Below are positions 7,440 to 15,948 of a DNA stretch of 64,000 bases, in pieces. The notes beneath the pieces were generated by a model that made no database searches, was not told the origin of the DNA, and worked only from the letters and a program-made list of their open reading frames with translations. Each line of letters begins with the position of its first letter. Within the stretch, counting starts at the first letter, position 1. Made by a program: the position numbers and the translations under genes. The DNA comes from Allobosea sp. 47.2.35 (GTDB lineage Bacteria; Pseudomonadota; Alphaproteobacteria; Rhizobiales; Beijerinckiaceae): positions 1-64,000 of the forward strand of contig NZ_JANLGI010000002.1 in the NCBI RefSeq assembly GCF_024655635.1, read 5' to 3'.

Positions 7440-8231
7440 ATGCCCGACGCTTCCGATTCGGTTCAGCTCACCCGTGACGGCGGCGTCGCCATCCTGACGC
7501 TCAACCGGCCGGCGGTGCTGAACGCCATCGACGCGCCGATGGCCGAACTCTTCCTCGCGCAGGTCAAAGCGATAGCTGCCAGCAGCGACGTCCGCGCCAT
7601 CCTGCTGCAAGGCAATGGCCGGGCCTTCTGCGCCGGCGGCGACGTCTCGCAATTCCTCGCCAACGACGACATCGCGGCCGGCATCGGGGCGATCATGGCG
7701 CCGCTCCACGAGGCGCTGCGCCTGCTCGACGCCTTGCCGCAGCCCTCGGTCGCCTGCCTGCAGGGCGCCATCGCGGGGGGCGGCTTCAGCCTCGCTCTCG
7801 CTTGCGATCTCGCCGTTGCTGCCGACGATGCCCGCTTCACCATGGCCTATGCCCGAATCGGCGCGACGCCCGATCTCGGCGGCACCTACCGACTGGCTCG
7901 CCTCGTCGGCCAGCGCAAGGCGCGCGAGATCGCGCTGCTGGCTGAAACCTTCGGGGCCGAGGAGGCGCTCAAGATCGGCCTCGTCAACCGCGTCGTGCCT
8001 GCCGCTCAGGCTCGCGGCGAGGCCCTGGCAATGGCCCGCAAGCTCGCGGCGGGGCCGACCGGCGCCTATGGCCGTATCCGCACTTTGCTGACGGAGGCTC
8101 CCGATGCCGGTCTCGCCGATCACCTCGACGCCGAGCGCGAGGCTTTCCGCGAGACGACGGCGACCGCCGATTTCCGCGAGGGCGTGACGGCCTTCCTCGA
8201 GAAGCGGTCGGCGGTCTTCACCGGCCGGTGA
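7440..8231 (+). CDS. Enoyl-CoA hydratase/isomerase family protein (PaaG-like active site)
   Basis: 263 aa. Crotonase fold: the oxyanion-hole segments GRAFCAGGDVSQF (about residues 60-72) and AIAGGGFSLALACDLAVAA (about 106-124) are intact. In RIGATPDLGGTYRL the usual hydratase catalytic glutamate is replaced by aspartate (PDLGGT), as in PaaG-type isomerases, so an isomerase role is at least as likely as hydration. The ATG at 7440 follows a GAGACC stretch; the frame is open much further upstream, but that part overlaps the divergent flavoenzyme. No aromatic-degradation genes are adjacent, so the substrate is open. Confidence 0.88.
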   Translation: MPDASDSVQLTRDGGVAILTLNRPAVLNAIDAPMAELFLAQVKAIAASSDVRAILLQGNGRAFCAGGDVSQFLANDDIAAGIGAIMAPLHEALRLLDALPQPSVACLQGAIAGGGFSLALACDLAVAADDARFTMAYARIGATPDLGGTYRLARLVGQRKAREIALLAETFGAEEALKIGLVNRVVPAAQARGEALAMARKLAAGPTGAYGRIRTLLTEAPDAGLADHLDAEREAFRETTATADFREGVTAFLEKRSAVFTGR

Positions 8232-8304
8232 GGGCACGGCTACGGCGCCTCTTCACCTTTGCGTGCGCCGCACAATCCGCTCCTGAAAATGCCGTAATCG
8301 AACA

Positions 8305-8321
8305 TATGATAAGCAGGCTTA
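8305..8321 (+). promoter_or_regulatory. Candidate promoter -10 box with overlapping MarR operator
   Basis: TATGAT (8305-8310) is a near-consensus -10 box. It overlaps a short perfect inverted repeat, TAAGC (8310-8314) and GCTTA (8317-8321), separated by AG. It lies 18 bases before the marR start at the head of the efflux operon, the usual place for autorepression. A -35 box is weak. Confidence 0.4.
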
Positions 8322-8339
8322 CGATTGGGAGGCCTGCGA

Positions 8340-8810
8340 ATGAAGCGACCCTTGCGGCGGGAACTGGTTTTCCAGCTGGTTGAAACCTCGCGGCTGCTCC
8401 GGACCTATGTCGAACAGCGCGCGCGCCAGCACGGCACGACGCGGGCGCAGTGGGGGGTGATGTCCCGTCTCAGGCGGCAGGAGGGGCTGAACCAGGCCTC
8501 GCTTGCCGAACAGATGGACCTCCAACCGATCTCGCTCGCCCGCCTGCTTGACCGCTTGCAGAGCCAGAGCCTGATCGAGCGCCGCGAAGACCCGGCCGAC
8601 CGGCGTGCCTATCGCCTCTTCCTCACGCCGGAGGGGCGGGCGCTGGTCGACGAGCTCGACGCCGTCCGGACCGAGATCGCCGACGAGATTCTCGGCGAGG
8701 CCGAGGAGGACGCGATCCAGTCCGCTCTCGGCACGCTCTCCATGATCCGCGAGCAGATCCGCACCCGGTCTGAAGACAAGGCGCCGGCCTCTGCCGGTAA
8801 CGCAGCCTGA
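8340..8810 (+). CDS. MarR family transcriptional regulator of the efflux operon
   Basis: 156 aa from ATG at 8340, chosen because GGGAGG stands seven bases upstream; a TTG at 8325 would leave no ribosome-binding site. The winged-helix core is clear: GLNQASLAEQMDLQPISLARLLDRLQSQ (helix-turn-helix) and LIERREDPADRRAYRLFLTPEGRALV (wing, with the DxRxxR motif). It begins a three-gene unit with a membrane-fusion protein and an RND pump, so it probably represses the pump and its own promoter and is released by a pump substrate. Confidence 0.92.
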   Translation: MKRPLRRELVFQLVETSRLLRTYVEQRARQHGTTRAQWGVMSRLRRQEGLNQASLAEQMDLQPISLARLLDRLQSQSLIERREDPADRRAYRLFLTPEGRALVDELDAVRTEIADEILGEAEEDAIQSALGTLSMIREQIRTRSEDKAPASAGNAA

Positions 8811-8825
8811 GCTAGTGGACAGAAT

Positions 8826-10019
8826 ATGAAGCGTTCAGGATTGATCATCGGCGTTGTTGCCATCGGACTTGCTGCCGGCGGGGCCTGGTATTGGCATTCG
8901 CGCAGCCCTGAGGCCGCGCATACGGCCCGCGGCGGGCGGCGCGACGGCGCTCCGGTCACGGTGATTTCCGCCGCCGCGGTTCACGCCGATTTCCCGGTGC
9001 GCAAGCATGCGATCGGCTTCGTCGAGACGCCGGCGAGCGTGCTCGTGCGCTCGCGCATCGACAGCCAGATCATGGCCCAGCACGTCACCGACGGGCAGTT
9101 CGTCAAGGCCGGCGACCTGCTCTTCACGCTCGACGATCGCGACATCAAGGCCCAGATCGCCAAGGACGAGGCGATGCTGGCCCGTGACGAGGCGACCCAT
9201 ACCCGCAACCTCGCCGATCTCGACCGCTACAGGCAGCTTTTTGCCCGCAATGCCGGCACGCAGGCGCAGGTCGACCAGGCGACGGCCGATGAGCGCAGCT
9301 CCGCCGCCTCGATCCAGGCCGATCACGCGACGCTCGACGCCGACCGGCTGAAGTTGAGCTACACCCGCATCACGGCGCCGATCGACGGGCGCATCGGTAC
9401 CGTGCAGGTCACGCCGGGCAATCTCGTCAATGCCAGCGCCAACAGCGTCGGCACCGGCCTTTTGACCATCACCCAGATGAAGCCGCTGCGTGTCTCCTTC
9501 GCCATGCCGGAGAGCGAATTGCCGGTCTTGCAAGGCGCGCTCGCCGCCGCGAAGCCCGTGCCGGTGACCGCCCGCGTGCCGAACGGCGCTCGCACAGCGG
9601 CCGAGGGCAAGCTCAATTTCGTCGATTCCACCGTCGACATCACCTCCGGCACGATCACCGCCAAGGCCGCCTTCGCCAATGACGATCTCAGCCTCTGGCC
9701 CGGCCAATATGTCGATGTCGAGATCATCCCGGAGACGCTTGGCGGCGTCACGGTGATCCCGACCGTCGCGGTGCAGACCGGCCAGAAGGGCCCCTATGTC
9801 TTCGTCGTGAAGCCGGATTCCACGGTCGATCTCCGGCAGATCAAGGTCGCGCTCAGCGATGGCGAGCGCACAGCCGTCACCGAGGGCATCGCGCCGGGCG
9901 AGCGCGTCGTTACCGACGGCCAGATGCGGCTGAAGCAGGGCTCCAAGGTGCGCGAGCGCGCGGCCACGGGCGAGAAGCCGGCGCAGGCGACGCCGGTCGC
10001 GGGGGGCGCACGCTCATGA
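8826..10019 (+). CDS. RND efflux periplasmic adaptor (membrane-fusion protein)
   Basis: 397 aa. Links an inner-membrane RND pump to an outer-membrane channel. A hydrophobic N-terminal anchor (SGLIIGVVAIGLAAGGAWYW) is followed by a biotinyl-lipoyl-like half (SRIDSQIMAQHVTDGQFVKAGDLLFTLDDRD), an alpha-hairpin (about residues 105-170), the second lipoyl half (LSYTRITAPIDGRIGTVQV) and beta-barrel and membrane-proximal domains. It starts 15 bases after marR, and its stop overlaps the pump start by ATGA. No outer-membrane factor is encoded here, so a shared TolC-type channel is presumably used. Confidence 0.93.
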   Translation: MKRSGLIIGVVAIGLAAGGAWYWHSRSPEAAHTARGGRRDGAPVTVISAAAVHADFPVRKHAIGFVETPASVLVRSRIDSQIMAQHVTDGQFVKAGDLLFTLDDRDIKAQIAKDEAMLARDEATHTRNLADLDRYRQLFARNAGTQAQVDQATADERSSAASIQADHATLDADRLKLSYTRITAPIDGRIGTVQVTPGNLVNASANSVGTGLLTITQMKPLRVSFAMPESELPVLQGALAAAKPVPVTARVPNGARTAAEGKLNFVDSTVDITSGTITAKAAFANDDLSLWPGQYVDVEIIPETLGGVTVIPTVAVQTGQKGPYVFVVKPDSTVDLRQIKVALSDGERTAVTEGIAPGERVVTDGQMRLKQGSKVRERAATGEKPAQATPVAGGARS

Positions 10020-13000
10020 ACGTCTCCTCCTTCTGCATTCGTCATCCCGTCGCGACCATCCTGATGTCGGTCTCGCTGGTGCTGGCGGGGCTCTTCGCCT
10101 GGCGCTTCCTGCCGGTCGCGGCCCTCCCGCGCGCCGAATTCCCGGTCGTCAACGTCTCCGCGCAATTGCCGGGCGCCTCGCCCGACACGATGGCGACCTC
10201 GGTCGCGACGCCGCTGATCAAGCAGTTCGCCACGATCGCCGGCATCGACTCGATCTCGACCACGAACTCCCAGGGCTCGACCTCGATCGCGATCCAGTTC
10301 GTGCTGAACCGCGACATCGACGCCGCCGCTGCCGACGTGCAGGCGGCGATCGCCCGCACGCAGCGGCAATTGCCGATCGAGATGACGACCCAGCCGAGCT
10401 ACCGCAAGGTGAATCCGGCCGATGCGCCGATCATCCTGATGGCGCTGAAGAGCGACGTGGTGCCGCTCTCGCAGCTCGATGCCTTTGCCCAGCAGGTGAT
10501 CTCGCCGGCGCTTTCCACCGTGGACGGCGTCGCGCAGGTGCTGATCTGGGGCAGCCAGAAATACGCCGTGCGCATCCAGATCGATCCGACCGCGCTTGCC
10601 GCGCGCGGCATCGGCCTCGACGAATTGCAAGCTGCGATCACCGCGACCAATGCGAATACGCCGGTCGGCACGATCCAGAACTCGGCCCAGCAGCTGACCA
10701 TCCAGGCGAAGACGCAGCTCGCCGACGCCGCCCAGTTCGCCAATGTCATCATCACCACGCGCTCGGGCAAGCCGGTCCGGCTCGGCGACGTTGCCAAGGT
10801 GATCGATTCCGTCGAGAACACCCAGACCCGCAGCACCTATGACGGCACGCCCGCGATCGTGCTCGCCGTCCAGCGCCAGCCCGACGCCAACACCGTCGAG
10901 GTGGTCGACCGCGTCAAGGCGATGATCCCGGCCTTCGAGGACCAGTTGCCGGCGGCCGCCTCGCTCTCGCTGCTCAACGACCGCTCGACCTCGATCCGCC
11001 AGGCGGTCGAGGACGTGCAGTTCACGCTGCTGCTGACCATCGCGCTGGTCGTCATGGTGATCTTCGTCTTTCTGCGCCGGATCGCCGCGACCTTCATCCC
11101 GGCCGTCGCGGTGCCGATCTCGATCATTGCCACGCTGGCGGTGATGTATCTGCTGAATTTCTCGATCGACAACATCTCGCTGCTGGGGCTCACGCTCTCG
11201 GTCGGCCTCGTCGTCGACGACGCCATCGTCATGCTCGAGAACATCGTCCGGCACATGGAGGAGGACGGGCTCTCGGCCTACGACGCCGCACTGAAGGGCG
11301 CGGGCGAGATCGGCTTCACCATCATCTCGATCTCGCTCTCGCTGGTCGCGGTCTTCATCCCCGTCCTGCTGATGGGCGGCGTCATCGGTCGGATCTTCAA
11401 CGAGTTCGCGGTGGTGGTGACGGTCTCGATCCTCGCCTCCGCTTTCGTCTCGCTGACGCTGACGCCGATGCTCTGCTCGCGCCTGCTCTCTGGGTATTCC
11501 GAGCATCATCAGGAGAACGCGCTCGGACGCTGGCTGGAAAAGGGCTTCGACAAACTGCTCGCCGGCTATGACGCCGGCCTGAAGTTCTGCCTGCGCTTCC
11601 AGCCGCTGATGCTGCTTGCCTTTTTCCTGACCATGGCGGGCACGGTCTGGCTGCTCCAGACCACGCCGAAGGGCTTCTTCCCGCAGGAGGATATCGGCCA
11701 GCTCCAGGTCTCGACCGAGGCCCGGCAGGACATCTCCTTCAAGGCGATGCAGAAGCTTCAGGCCGAGGTGGCTCAGGTCTTCCGCAAGTCGCCCTATGTC
11801 GCGCATGTCGCCTCGACCGTTGGCGGCAATGGCGGCGGTGGCAGCGCCCTCAATGCCGGCCGTCTTTTCGTCGAGCTGAAGCCGCTCGACGAGCGGCCCC
11901 ATATCCAGGCGGTGCTGGCCTCGCTCAGGCGCGATCTCGCCCAGGTGGCGGGCATCAGCACCTACATGACCCCCATCCAGAACCTGCGCATCGGCGCGCG
12001 CTCCTCGAAGAGCCAGTATCAGCTCGTCGTGCAGGGGCTCGACCAGGCGCAGATGAACGGCTGGGCCGTGCGCCTCGCCGACGCGATGAGCCGCGACCGC
12101 TCAGCCTTCGTCGATGTCACGACCGACCTTCAGGACAACGCCCTGCAGGCGACGGTGGTGGTCGATCGCGACAAGGCCAATGCGCTCGGCATCGGCTCCG
12201 ACATCCTGCGTTCGACGCTCTATTCCGGTTTCGGCGTCCGGCAGGTCTCGACGATCTATACCGCCGGCGACAGCTACAATGTCGTGGTCGAATTCAACCC
12301 GAACGACCACTGGACGCCCGAGCGGCTGAACGCGATCCGAATCCGCACCAAGTCCGGCACGCTGGTGCCGCTCGGCGCCATCGCCCGGATCGAGCGCACG
12401 GCTGGCCAGCTCACCGTCAATCAGCTCGGCCAGCTTCCGGCGGTGACGATCTCCTACAACCTGCCGGCCGGCGTCGCGCTCGGCGACAGCGTCAACCGCA
12501 TAGAGGCGATCAAGGACGAGCTCGGCCTGCCCAGGTCGATCTCGACCACGCTCGCGGGCACGGCCAAGACCTTCCAGGATTCCCTGGCGAACCAGGGCCT
12601 GCTGATCGCCGGTGCCATCCTGACGATCTACATCGTGCTCGGCATCCTCTATGAGAGCTTCATCCACCCGCTGACCATCCTGACCGGCCTGCCATCGGCG
12701 GCGGTCGGCGCGCTGGGAGCGCTCAGGCTCTTCGACCTCGAACTCTCGGTCATCGCCATCATCGGGCTTCTGATGCTGATCGGCATCGTCAAGAAGAACG
12801 CGATCATGATGATCGACGTGGCGCTGGTGCTCAGGCGCGAGGGCAAGTCGGCGCAGGAGGCGATCCACCGGGCCTGCGTGATGCGCTTCCGGCCGATCCT
12901 GATGACGACGCTGGCCGCGCTGATGGGCACCCTGCCGATTGCGCTTGGCGCCGGCGCCAGCGCGGAACTGCGTCAGCCGCTCGGCATCGCGGTGGTCGGC

Positions 13001-13150
13001 GGCCTGATGATCTCGCAGGTTCTGACGTTGTTCATCACGCCCGTCCTGTTCCTCTACATGGACAGGCTCTCGGAAGGGCTCGTGAAGCTCGGGGGCTCTC
13101 TTCGCGGCACGAAGCACACCCCGCCGCCGATCACGCATCCAGCCGAATAG
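10016..13150 (+). CDS. RND multidrug efflux permease (HAE-1/MdtB-type)
   Basis: 1044 aa, the normal length for the family. A proton-driven drug exporter in the inner membrane with twelve transmembrane segments in two repeats, each with a large periplasmic loop. TM4 holds the proton-relay pair in SVGLVVDDAIVMLENIVRHME (the two adjacent Asp). The second half has the conserved GIVKKNAIMMIDVAL segment of TM10. It is translationally coupled to the adaptor gene. Sequence features (IGRIFNEFA, PQEDIGQLQV) favour the MdtB/MdtC-like branch, but substrates cannot be predicted. Confidence 0.95.
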   Translation: MNVSSFCIRHPVATILMSVSLVLAGLFAWRFLPVAALPRAEFPVVNVSAQLPGASPDTMATSVATPLIKQFATIAGIDSISTTNSQGSTSIAIQFVLNRDIDAAAADVQAAIARTQRQLPIEMTTQPSYRKVNPADAPIILMALKSDVVPLSQLDAFAQQVISPALSTVDGVAQVLIWGSQKYAVRIQIDPTALAARGIGLDELQAAITATNANTPVGTIQNSAQQLTIQAKTQLADAAQFANVIITTRSGKPVRLGDVAKVIDSVENTQTRSTYDGTPAIVLAVQRQPDANTVEVVDRVKAMIPAFEDQLPAAASLSLLNDRSTSIRQAVEDVQFTLLLTIALVVMVIFVFLRRIAATFIPAVAVPISIIATLAVMYLLNFSIDNISLLGLTLSVGLVVDDAIVMLENIVRHMEEDGLSAYDAALKGAGEIGFTIISISLSLVAVFIPVLLMGGVIGRIFNEFAVVVTVSILASAFVSLTLTPMLCSRLLSGYSEHHQENALGRWLEKGFDKLLAGYDAGLKFCLRFQPLMLLAFFLTMAGTVWLLQTTPKGFFPQEDIGQLQVSTEARQDISFKAMQKLQAEVAQVFRKSPYVAHVASTVGGNGGGGSALNAGRLFVELKPLDERPHIQAVLASLRRDLAQVAGISTYMTPIQNLRIGARSSKSQYQLVVQGLDQAQMNGWAVRLADAMSRDRSAFVDVTTDLQDNALQATVVVDRDKANALGIGSDILRSTLYSGFGVRQVSTIYTAGDSYNVVVEFNPNDHWTPERLNAIRIRTKSGTLVPLGAIARIERTAGQLTVNQLGQLPAVTISYNLPAGVALGDSVNRIEAIKDELGLPRSISTTLAGTAKTFQDSLANQGLLIAGAILTIYIVLGILYESFIHPLTILTGLPSAAVGALGALRLFDLELSVIAIIGLLMLIGIVKKNAIMMIDVALVLRREGKSAQEAIHRACVMRFRPILMTTLAALMGTLPIALGAGASAELRQPLGIAVVGGLMISQVLTLFITPVLFLYMDRLSEGLVKLGGSLRGTKHTPPPITHPAE

Positions 13151-13163
13151 CGTGTCGCTTGCC

Positions 13164-13264
13164 GTCATTCTCGGGCGGAGCGTAGCGAAGACCCGAGAAA
13201 CTCTGGAAGGTAGGGCTCTGGAGCCTTCGCGTCAGGAGATGCTCGGGTCAAGTCCGAGCATGAC
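13164..13264. repeat. Dispersed palindromic intergenic repeat, copy 1
   Basis: About 101 bp with outer ends GTCAT (13164-13168) and ATGAC (13260-13264). It contains two internal stems: TTCTCGGG (13168-13175) with CCCGAGAA (13192-13199), and TGCTCGG (13240-13246) with CCGAGCA (13254-13260). It lies between the convergent ends of the RND pump and lysC genes. A relative of similar size and with GTCAT at one end lies at 39981-40085. Confidence 0.75.
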
Positions 13265-13286
13265 GCCCTTGGGATGCACGGTAGCC

Positions 13287-14525
13287 TCAGGCCGCGTCCA
13301 GCCCATAGAGCGAGTGCAGCGTGCGCACCGCAAGCTCGGTATAGGCCGAGTCGATCAGCACCGAGAACTTGATCTCGGAGGTGGTGATCGCGCGGATATT
13401 GATGCCCTTCTCGGCCAGCGCCCGGAAGGCGCGCGCCGCGACGCCCGCATGCGAGCGCATGCCGACGCCGATCGCCGAGATCTTCACCACGTCGGTCGCA
13501 CCCTGGATCTCTTGATAGGAGATCGTGTCGTGCTTGCTCTCGAGCAGCGTCCTGGCGCGCTCGTAATCGGCGGTCGGCACGGTGAAGGTGATGTCGGTCG
13601 TCGCCTGGTCGTCGGAGACGACCTGGATGATCATGTCGACATTGATATTGGCATCGGCGAGCGGGCCGAAGATCGCCGCGGCAACGCCGGGCTTGTCGGC
13701 CACGCGGCGGAGGGTGATCTGGGCTTCGTCCCGGGAGAAGGCGATGCCGGTGACGATCTGCTGTTCCACGATGTCGTCCTCGTCGCAGATGAGGGTGCCA
13801 GGATTGGGGTTTTCGGGGTCGTCGAAGGAGGAGCGCACATAGGTCGGCACGCGCTGGGTCATGGCGATCTCGACCGAGCGCACCTGCAGCACCTTGGAGC
13901 CGAGCGAGGCCATTTCGAGCATTTCCTCGAAGGAGACCTTGTCCATGCGCCGGGCTTTCGGCACCACGCGCGGGTCGGTGGTGTAGACGCCGTCGACATC
14001 GGTGTAGATGTCGCAGCGATCGGCCTTGAGCCCCGCGGCGAGCGCGACCGCGCTGGTGTCGGAGCCGCCGCGGCCAAGCGTGACGATGCGATGCGTGCGC
14101 GGGTTCACGCCCTGGAAGCCCGAGCAGACCGCGATCTCGCGGCTGCGGTCGAAGCCCGCGAGGATGCCGGCGCCATCGACGCTCTCGATCCGGGCTGAGC
14201 CATGCGCGTCGGAGCCGTAAAGCGGAATCTGCCAGCCCTGCCAGGAGCGTGCCGGCAGGCCCATCTCCTGGAGGACGATCGCCATCAGCCCGGAGGTGAC
14301 CTGCTCGCCCGAGGCGACGACGGTGTCGTACTCGGCCTGGTCAAAGATCGGCGCCGCTTCCTTGCACCAGCCGACGAGCTCATTGGTCTTGCCCGACATC
14401 GCGGAAACCACGACCGCGACCTCGTGGCCGGCGTCGAACTCGCGTTTGACGTGCCGTGCCGCGTTCTTGATCCGCTCGACAGTGGCGACTGAAGTGCCGC
14501 CGAATTTCATCACCAGACGGGCCAT
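13287..14525 (-). CDS. lysC: Aspartate kinase
   Basis: 412 aa. Phosphorylates aspartate, the first step to lysine, threonine and methionine. The N-terminus MARLVMKFGGTSVATVERI has the KFGGTS nucleotide/aspartate motif; GRGGSDTSAVALAAGLKADRCDIYTDVDGVYTTDPR is the central kinase region, and two ACT domains fill the C-terminus (EAQITLRRVADKPG, and VVKISAIGVGMRSHAGVAARAF). The ATG at 14525 is chosen because the KFGGTS motif then falls at the usual distance from the N-terminus; the frame is open further upstream. It is divergent from ubiG, a common arrangement in Hyphomicrobiales. Confidence 0.95.
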   Translation of the reverse strand: MARLVMKFGGTSVATVERIKNAARHVKREFDAGHEVAVVVSAMSGKTNELVGWCKEAAPIFDQAEYDTVVASGEQVTSGLMAIVLQEMGLPARSWQGWQIPLYGSDAHGSARIESVDGAGILAGFDRSREIAVCSGFQGVNPRTHRIVTLGRGGSDTSAVALAAGLKADRCDIYTDVDGVYTTDPRVVPKARRMDKVSFEEMLEMASLGSKVLQVRSVEIAMTQRVPTYVRSSFDDPENPNPGTLICDEDDIVEQQIVTGIAFSRDEAQITLRRVADKPGVAAAIFGPLADANINVDMIIQVVSDDQATTDITFTVPTADYERARTLLESKHDTISYQEIQGATDVVKISAIGVGMRSHAGVAARAFRALAEKGINIRAITTSEIKFSVLIDSAYTELAVRTLHSLYGLDAA

Positions 14526-14659
14526 GACGGTCTTTTCGATAGCTGCCCCGGCTTGGGACCGGGTCGAAAACTTGCCCTCGCACTTGCGGCGGGGCGGGTG
14601 TAGATGACGGGCGACAGGCGCGGTGTCAATGCGGCATTGCATAAGCGAAGGACCGGTTC

Positions 14660-15421
14660 ATGGCGGCTGCGGCCCAGCGCACAGGCTCGACGATCGACCC
14701 GGCCGAGGTCGCCCGCTTCGATGCGATCGCCCGCGACTGGTGGGACCCGAAGGGCCCCATGGCCGTCCTGCACAAGTTCAATCCGGTCCGGCTGGCCTAT
14801 GTCCGCGACGAGGCCTGCGCGCATTTCGGCCGCGATCCGAAGACGATGCGGGCGCTTGATGGCCTGAGCCTGGTCGATATCGGCTGCGGCGGGGGCGTTC
14901 TGTCTGAACCCCTCTCAAGGTTGGGCGCGGAGGTCACGGGCCTCGATCCGGCCCCGACCAATATCGCGGTCGCGCGTGCTCATGCCGAGAAGAGCGGACT
15001 TTCGATCGACTATCGCGAGGAGACGATCGAGGCGGTCGTCGAATCCGGTAAGCGCTTCGATATCGTGCTCGCCATGGAGGTCGTCGAGCATGTCGCCGAT
15101 GTCGGGGCCTTCGTCGCTGCCTGCTGCGCGGCGGTGAAGCCGGATGGCCTCCTGGTCATGGCGACGCTCAACCGCACGCTGAAATCCTATGCGCTGGCGA
15201 TCGTCGGCGCCGAATATGTCCTGCGCTGGCTGCCCAAGGGCACGCATGACTGGGAGAAGTTCGTGACCCCGGCCGAGCTTGGGGGAGCCATCGAAGGCAA
15301 CGGCTTCACGATCGGCACGCAGACGGGGGTGGTCTTCAACCCGCTGACCGGCCGCTGGAGTGCATCCCGCGACATGGATGTGAACTACATGCTCTCGGCC
15401 AGCCGCAGCGGCGCGGCCTGA
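14660..15421 (+). CDS. ubiG: Ubiquinone biosynthesis O-methyltransferase UbiG
   Basis: 253 aa. A SAM-dependent methyltransferase for both O-methylations in ubiquinone synthesis. The N-terminus ARFDAIARDWWDPKGPMAVLHKFNPVRLAYV is the characteristic UbiG signature, and motif I (VDIGCGGGVLSEPLSRLGAEVTGLD) binds SAM. AMEVVEHVADVGAFV and the tail FNPLTGRWSASRDMDVNYM also match UbiG. Divergent from lysC with 134 bases between. Confidence 0.95.
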   Translation: MAAAAQRTGSTIDPAEVARFDAIARDWWDPKGPMAVLHKFNPVRLAYVRDEACAHFGRDPKTMRALDGLSLVDIGCGGGVLSEPLSRLGAEVTGLDPAPTNIAVARAHAEKSGLSIDYREETIEAVVESGKRFDIVLAMEVVEHVADVGAFVAACCAAVKPDGLLVMATLNRTLKSYALAIVGAEYVLRWLPKGTHDWEKFVTPAELGGAIEGNGFTIGTQTGVVFNPLTGRWSASRDMDVNYMLSASRSGAA

Positions 15422-15424
15422 CGT

Positions 15425-15880
15425 TCACTCCGCCCGCACGGTGAGCTTTTCACTGGCCGCAGCGATCCGCTCCATCAGGTTGGCCGGGAAGAGTTCCGCA
15501 ATTCGGGCCTGAGTCGCGCGCCAGGCCGGTAGCGCGCCCTGAAGGCGCCTGAGCCCGCTTTCCGTCAGCCAGACCGCGCGCCGGCGCAGATCCTTTTCCA
15601 CCGTCACGATCTCGATCAGCCCCTCCCGTTCCAGCCCTCTCAGGTTGCGTGACAGCGTCGAGGGATCGAGCCCGGCGCGCGCCGCCAGTGCTGCCATGCG
15701 GTCATCTGCGCTCGTCGCGATCAGCGCCATCAGCCCGACCTGGGCGAGGCTGAGCCCACTGTCCTTGAGCGCCTCATCGTGAAGCAGCGTCACGCGACGC
15801 GCAGCCTGACGCAGGCTCAGGCCCGCGCAGCTGGCGACCAGCATCCGCAATTCTCCACGAAATCCGCTTGTCTCCGTCAT
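15425..15880 (-). CDS. MarR family transcriptional regulator
   Basis: 151 aa. The winged-helix domain is clear: MAALAARAGLDPSTLSRNLRGLEREGLIEIV is the helix-turn-helix, followed by the wing with EKDLRRRAVWLTESGLRRL. It is divergent from a cysteine-synthase-like gene starting at 15949. A 25-bp palindrome centred in the 68-bp intergenic region is a good candidate for its binding site, so it probably controls both genes. It nearly abuts ubiG in convergent orientation (3 bases). Confidence 0.9.
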   Translation of the reverse strand: MTETSGFRGELRMLVASCAGLSLRQAARRVTLLHDEALKDSGLSLAQVGLMALIATSADDRMAALAARAGLDPSTLSRNLRGLEREGLIEIVTVEKDLRRRAVWLTESGLRRLQGALPAWRATQARIAELFPANLMERIAAASEKLTVRAE

Positions 15881-15898
15881 GGCGAATCGGAATTTACA

Positions 15899-15923
15899 TG
15901 TAGATACAATAATTGCATATACA
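15899..15923. promoter_or_regulatory. 25-bp imperfect palindrome, candidate MarR operator
   Basis: The 25 bases read TGTA-n-AT-n-CAAT-n-ATTG-n-AT-n-TACA, symmetrical at 20 of 24 non-central positions. It lies midway in the divergent region between the MarR gene and the PLP-enzyme gene. A TTTACA -35-like box (15893-15898) precedes it on the plus strand and a TATACA -10-like box (15918-15923) falls in its right end, so a bound repressor would block the plus-strand promoter. Confidence 0.6.
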
Positions 15924-15948
15924 TCGAATTGCCTTTCGGGGACCCGTG

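Noticed and set aside
9794..11902. A 702-codon open frame on the minus strand across the RND adaptor and pump genes
   Set aside because: It is antisense to two well-supported genes; its Arg/Asp/Gly/His-rich composition without hydrophobic core is the usual shadow of GC-rich coding DNA.
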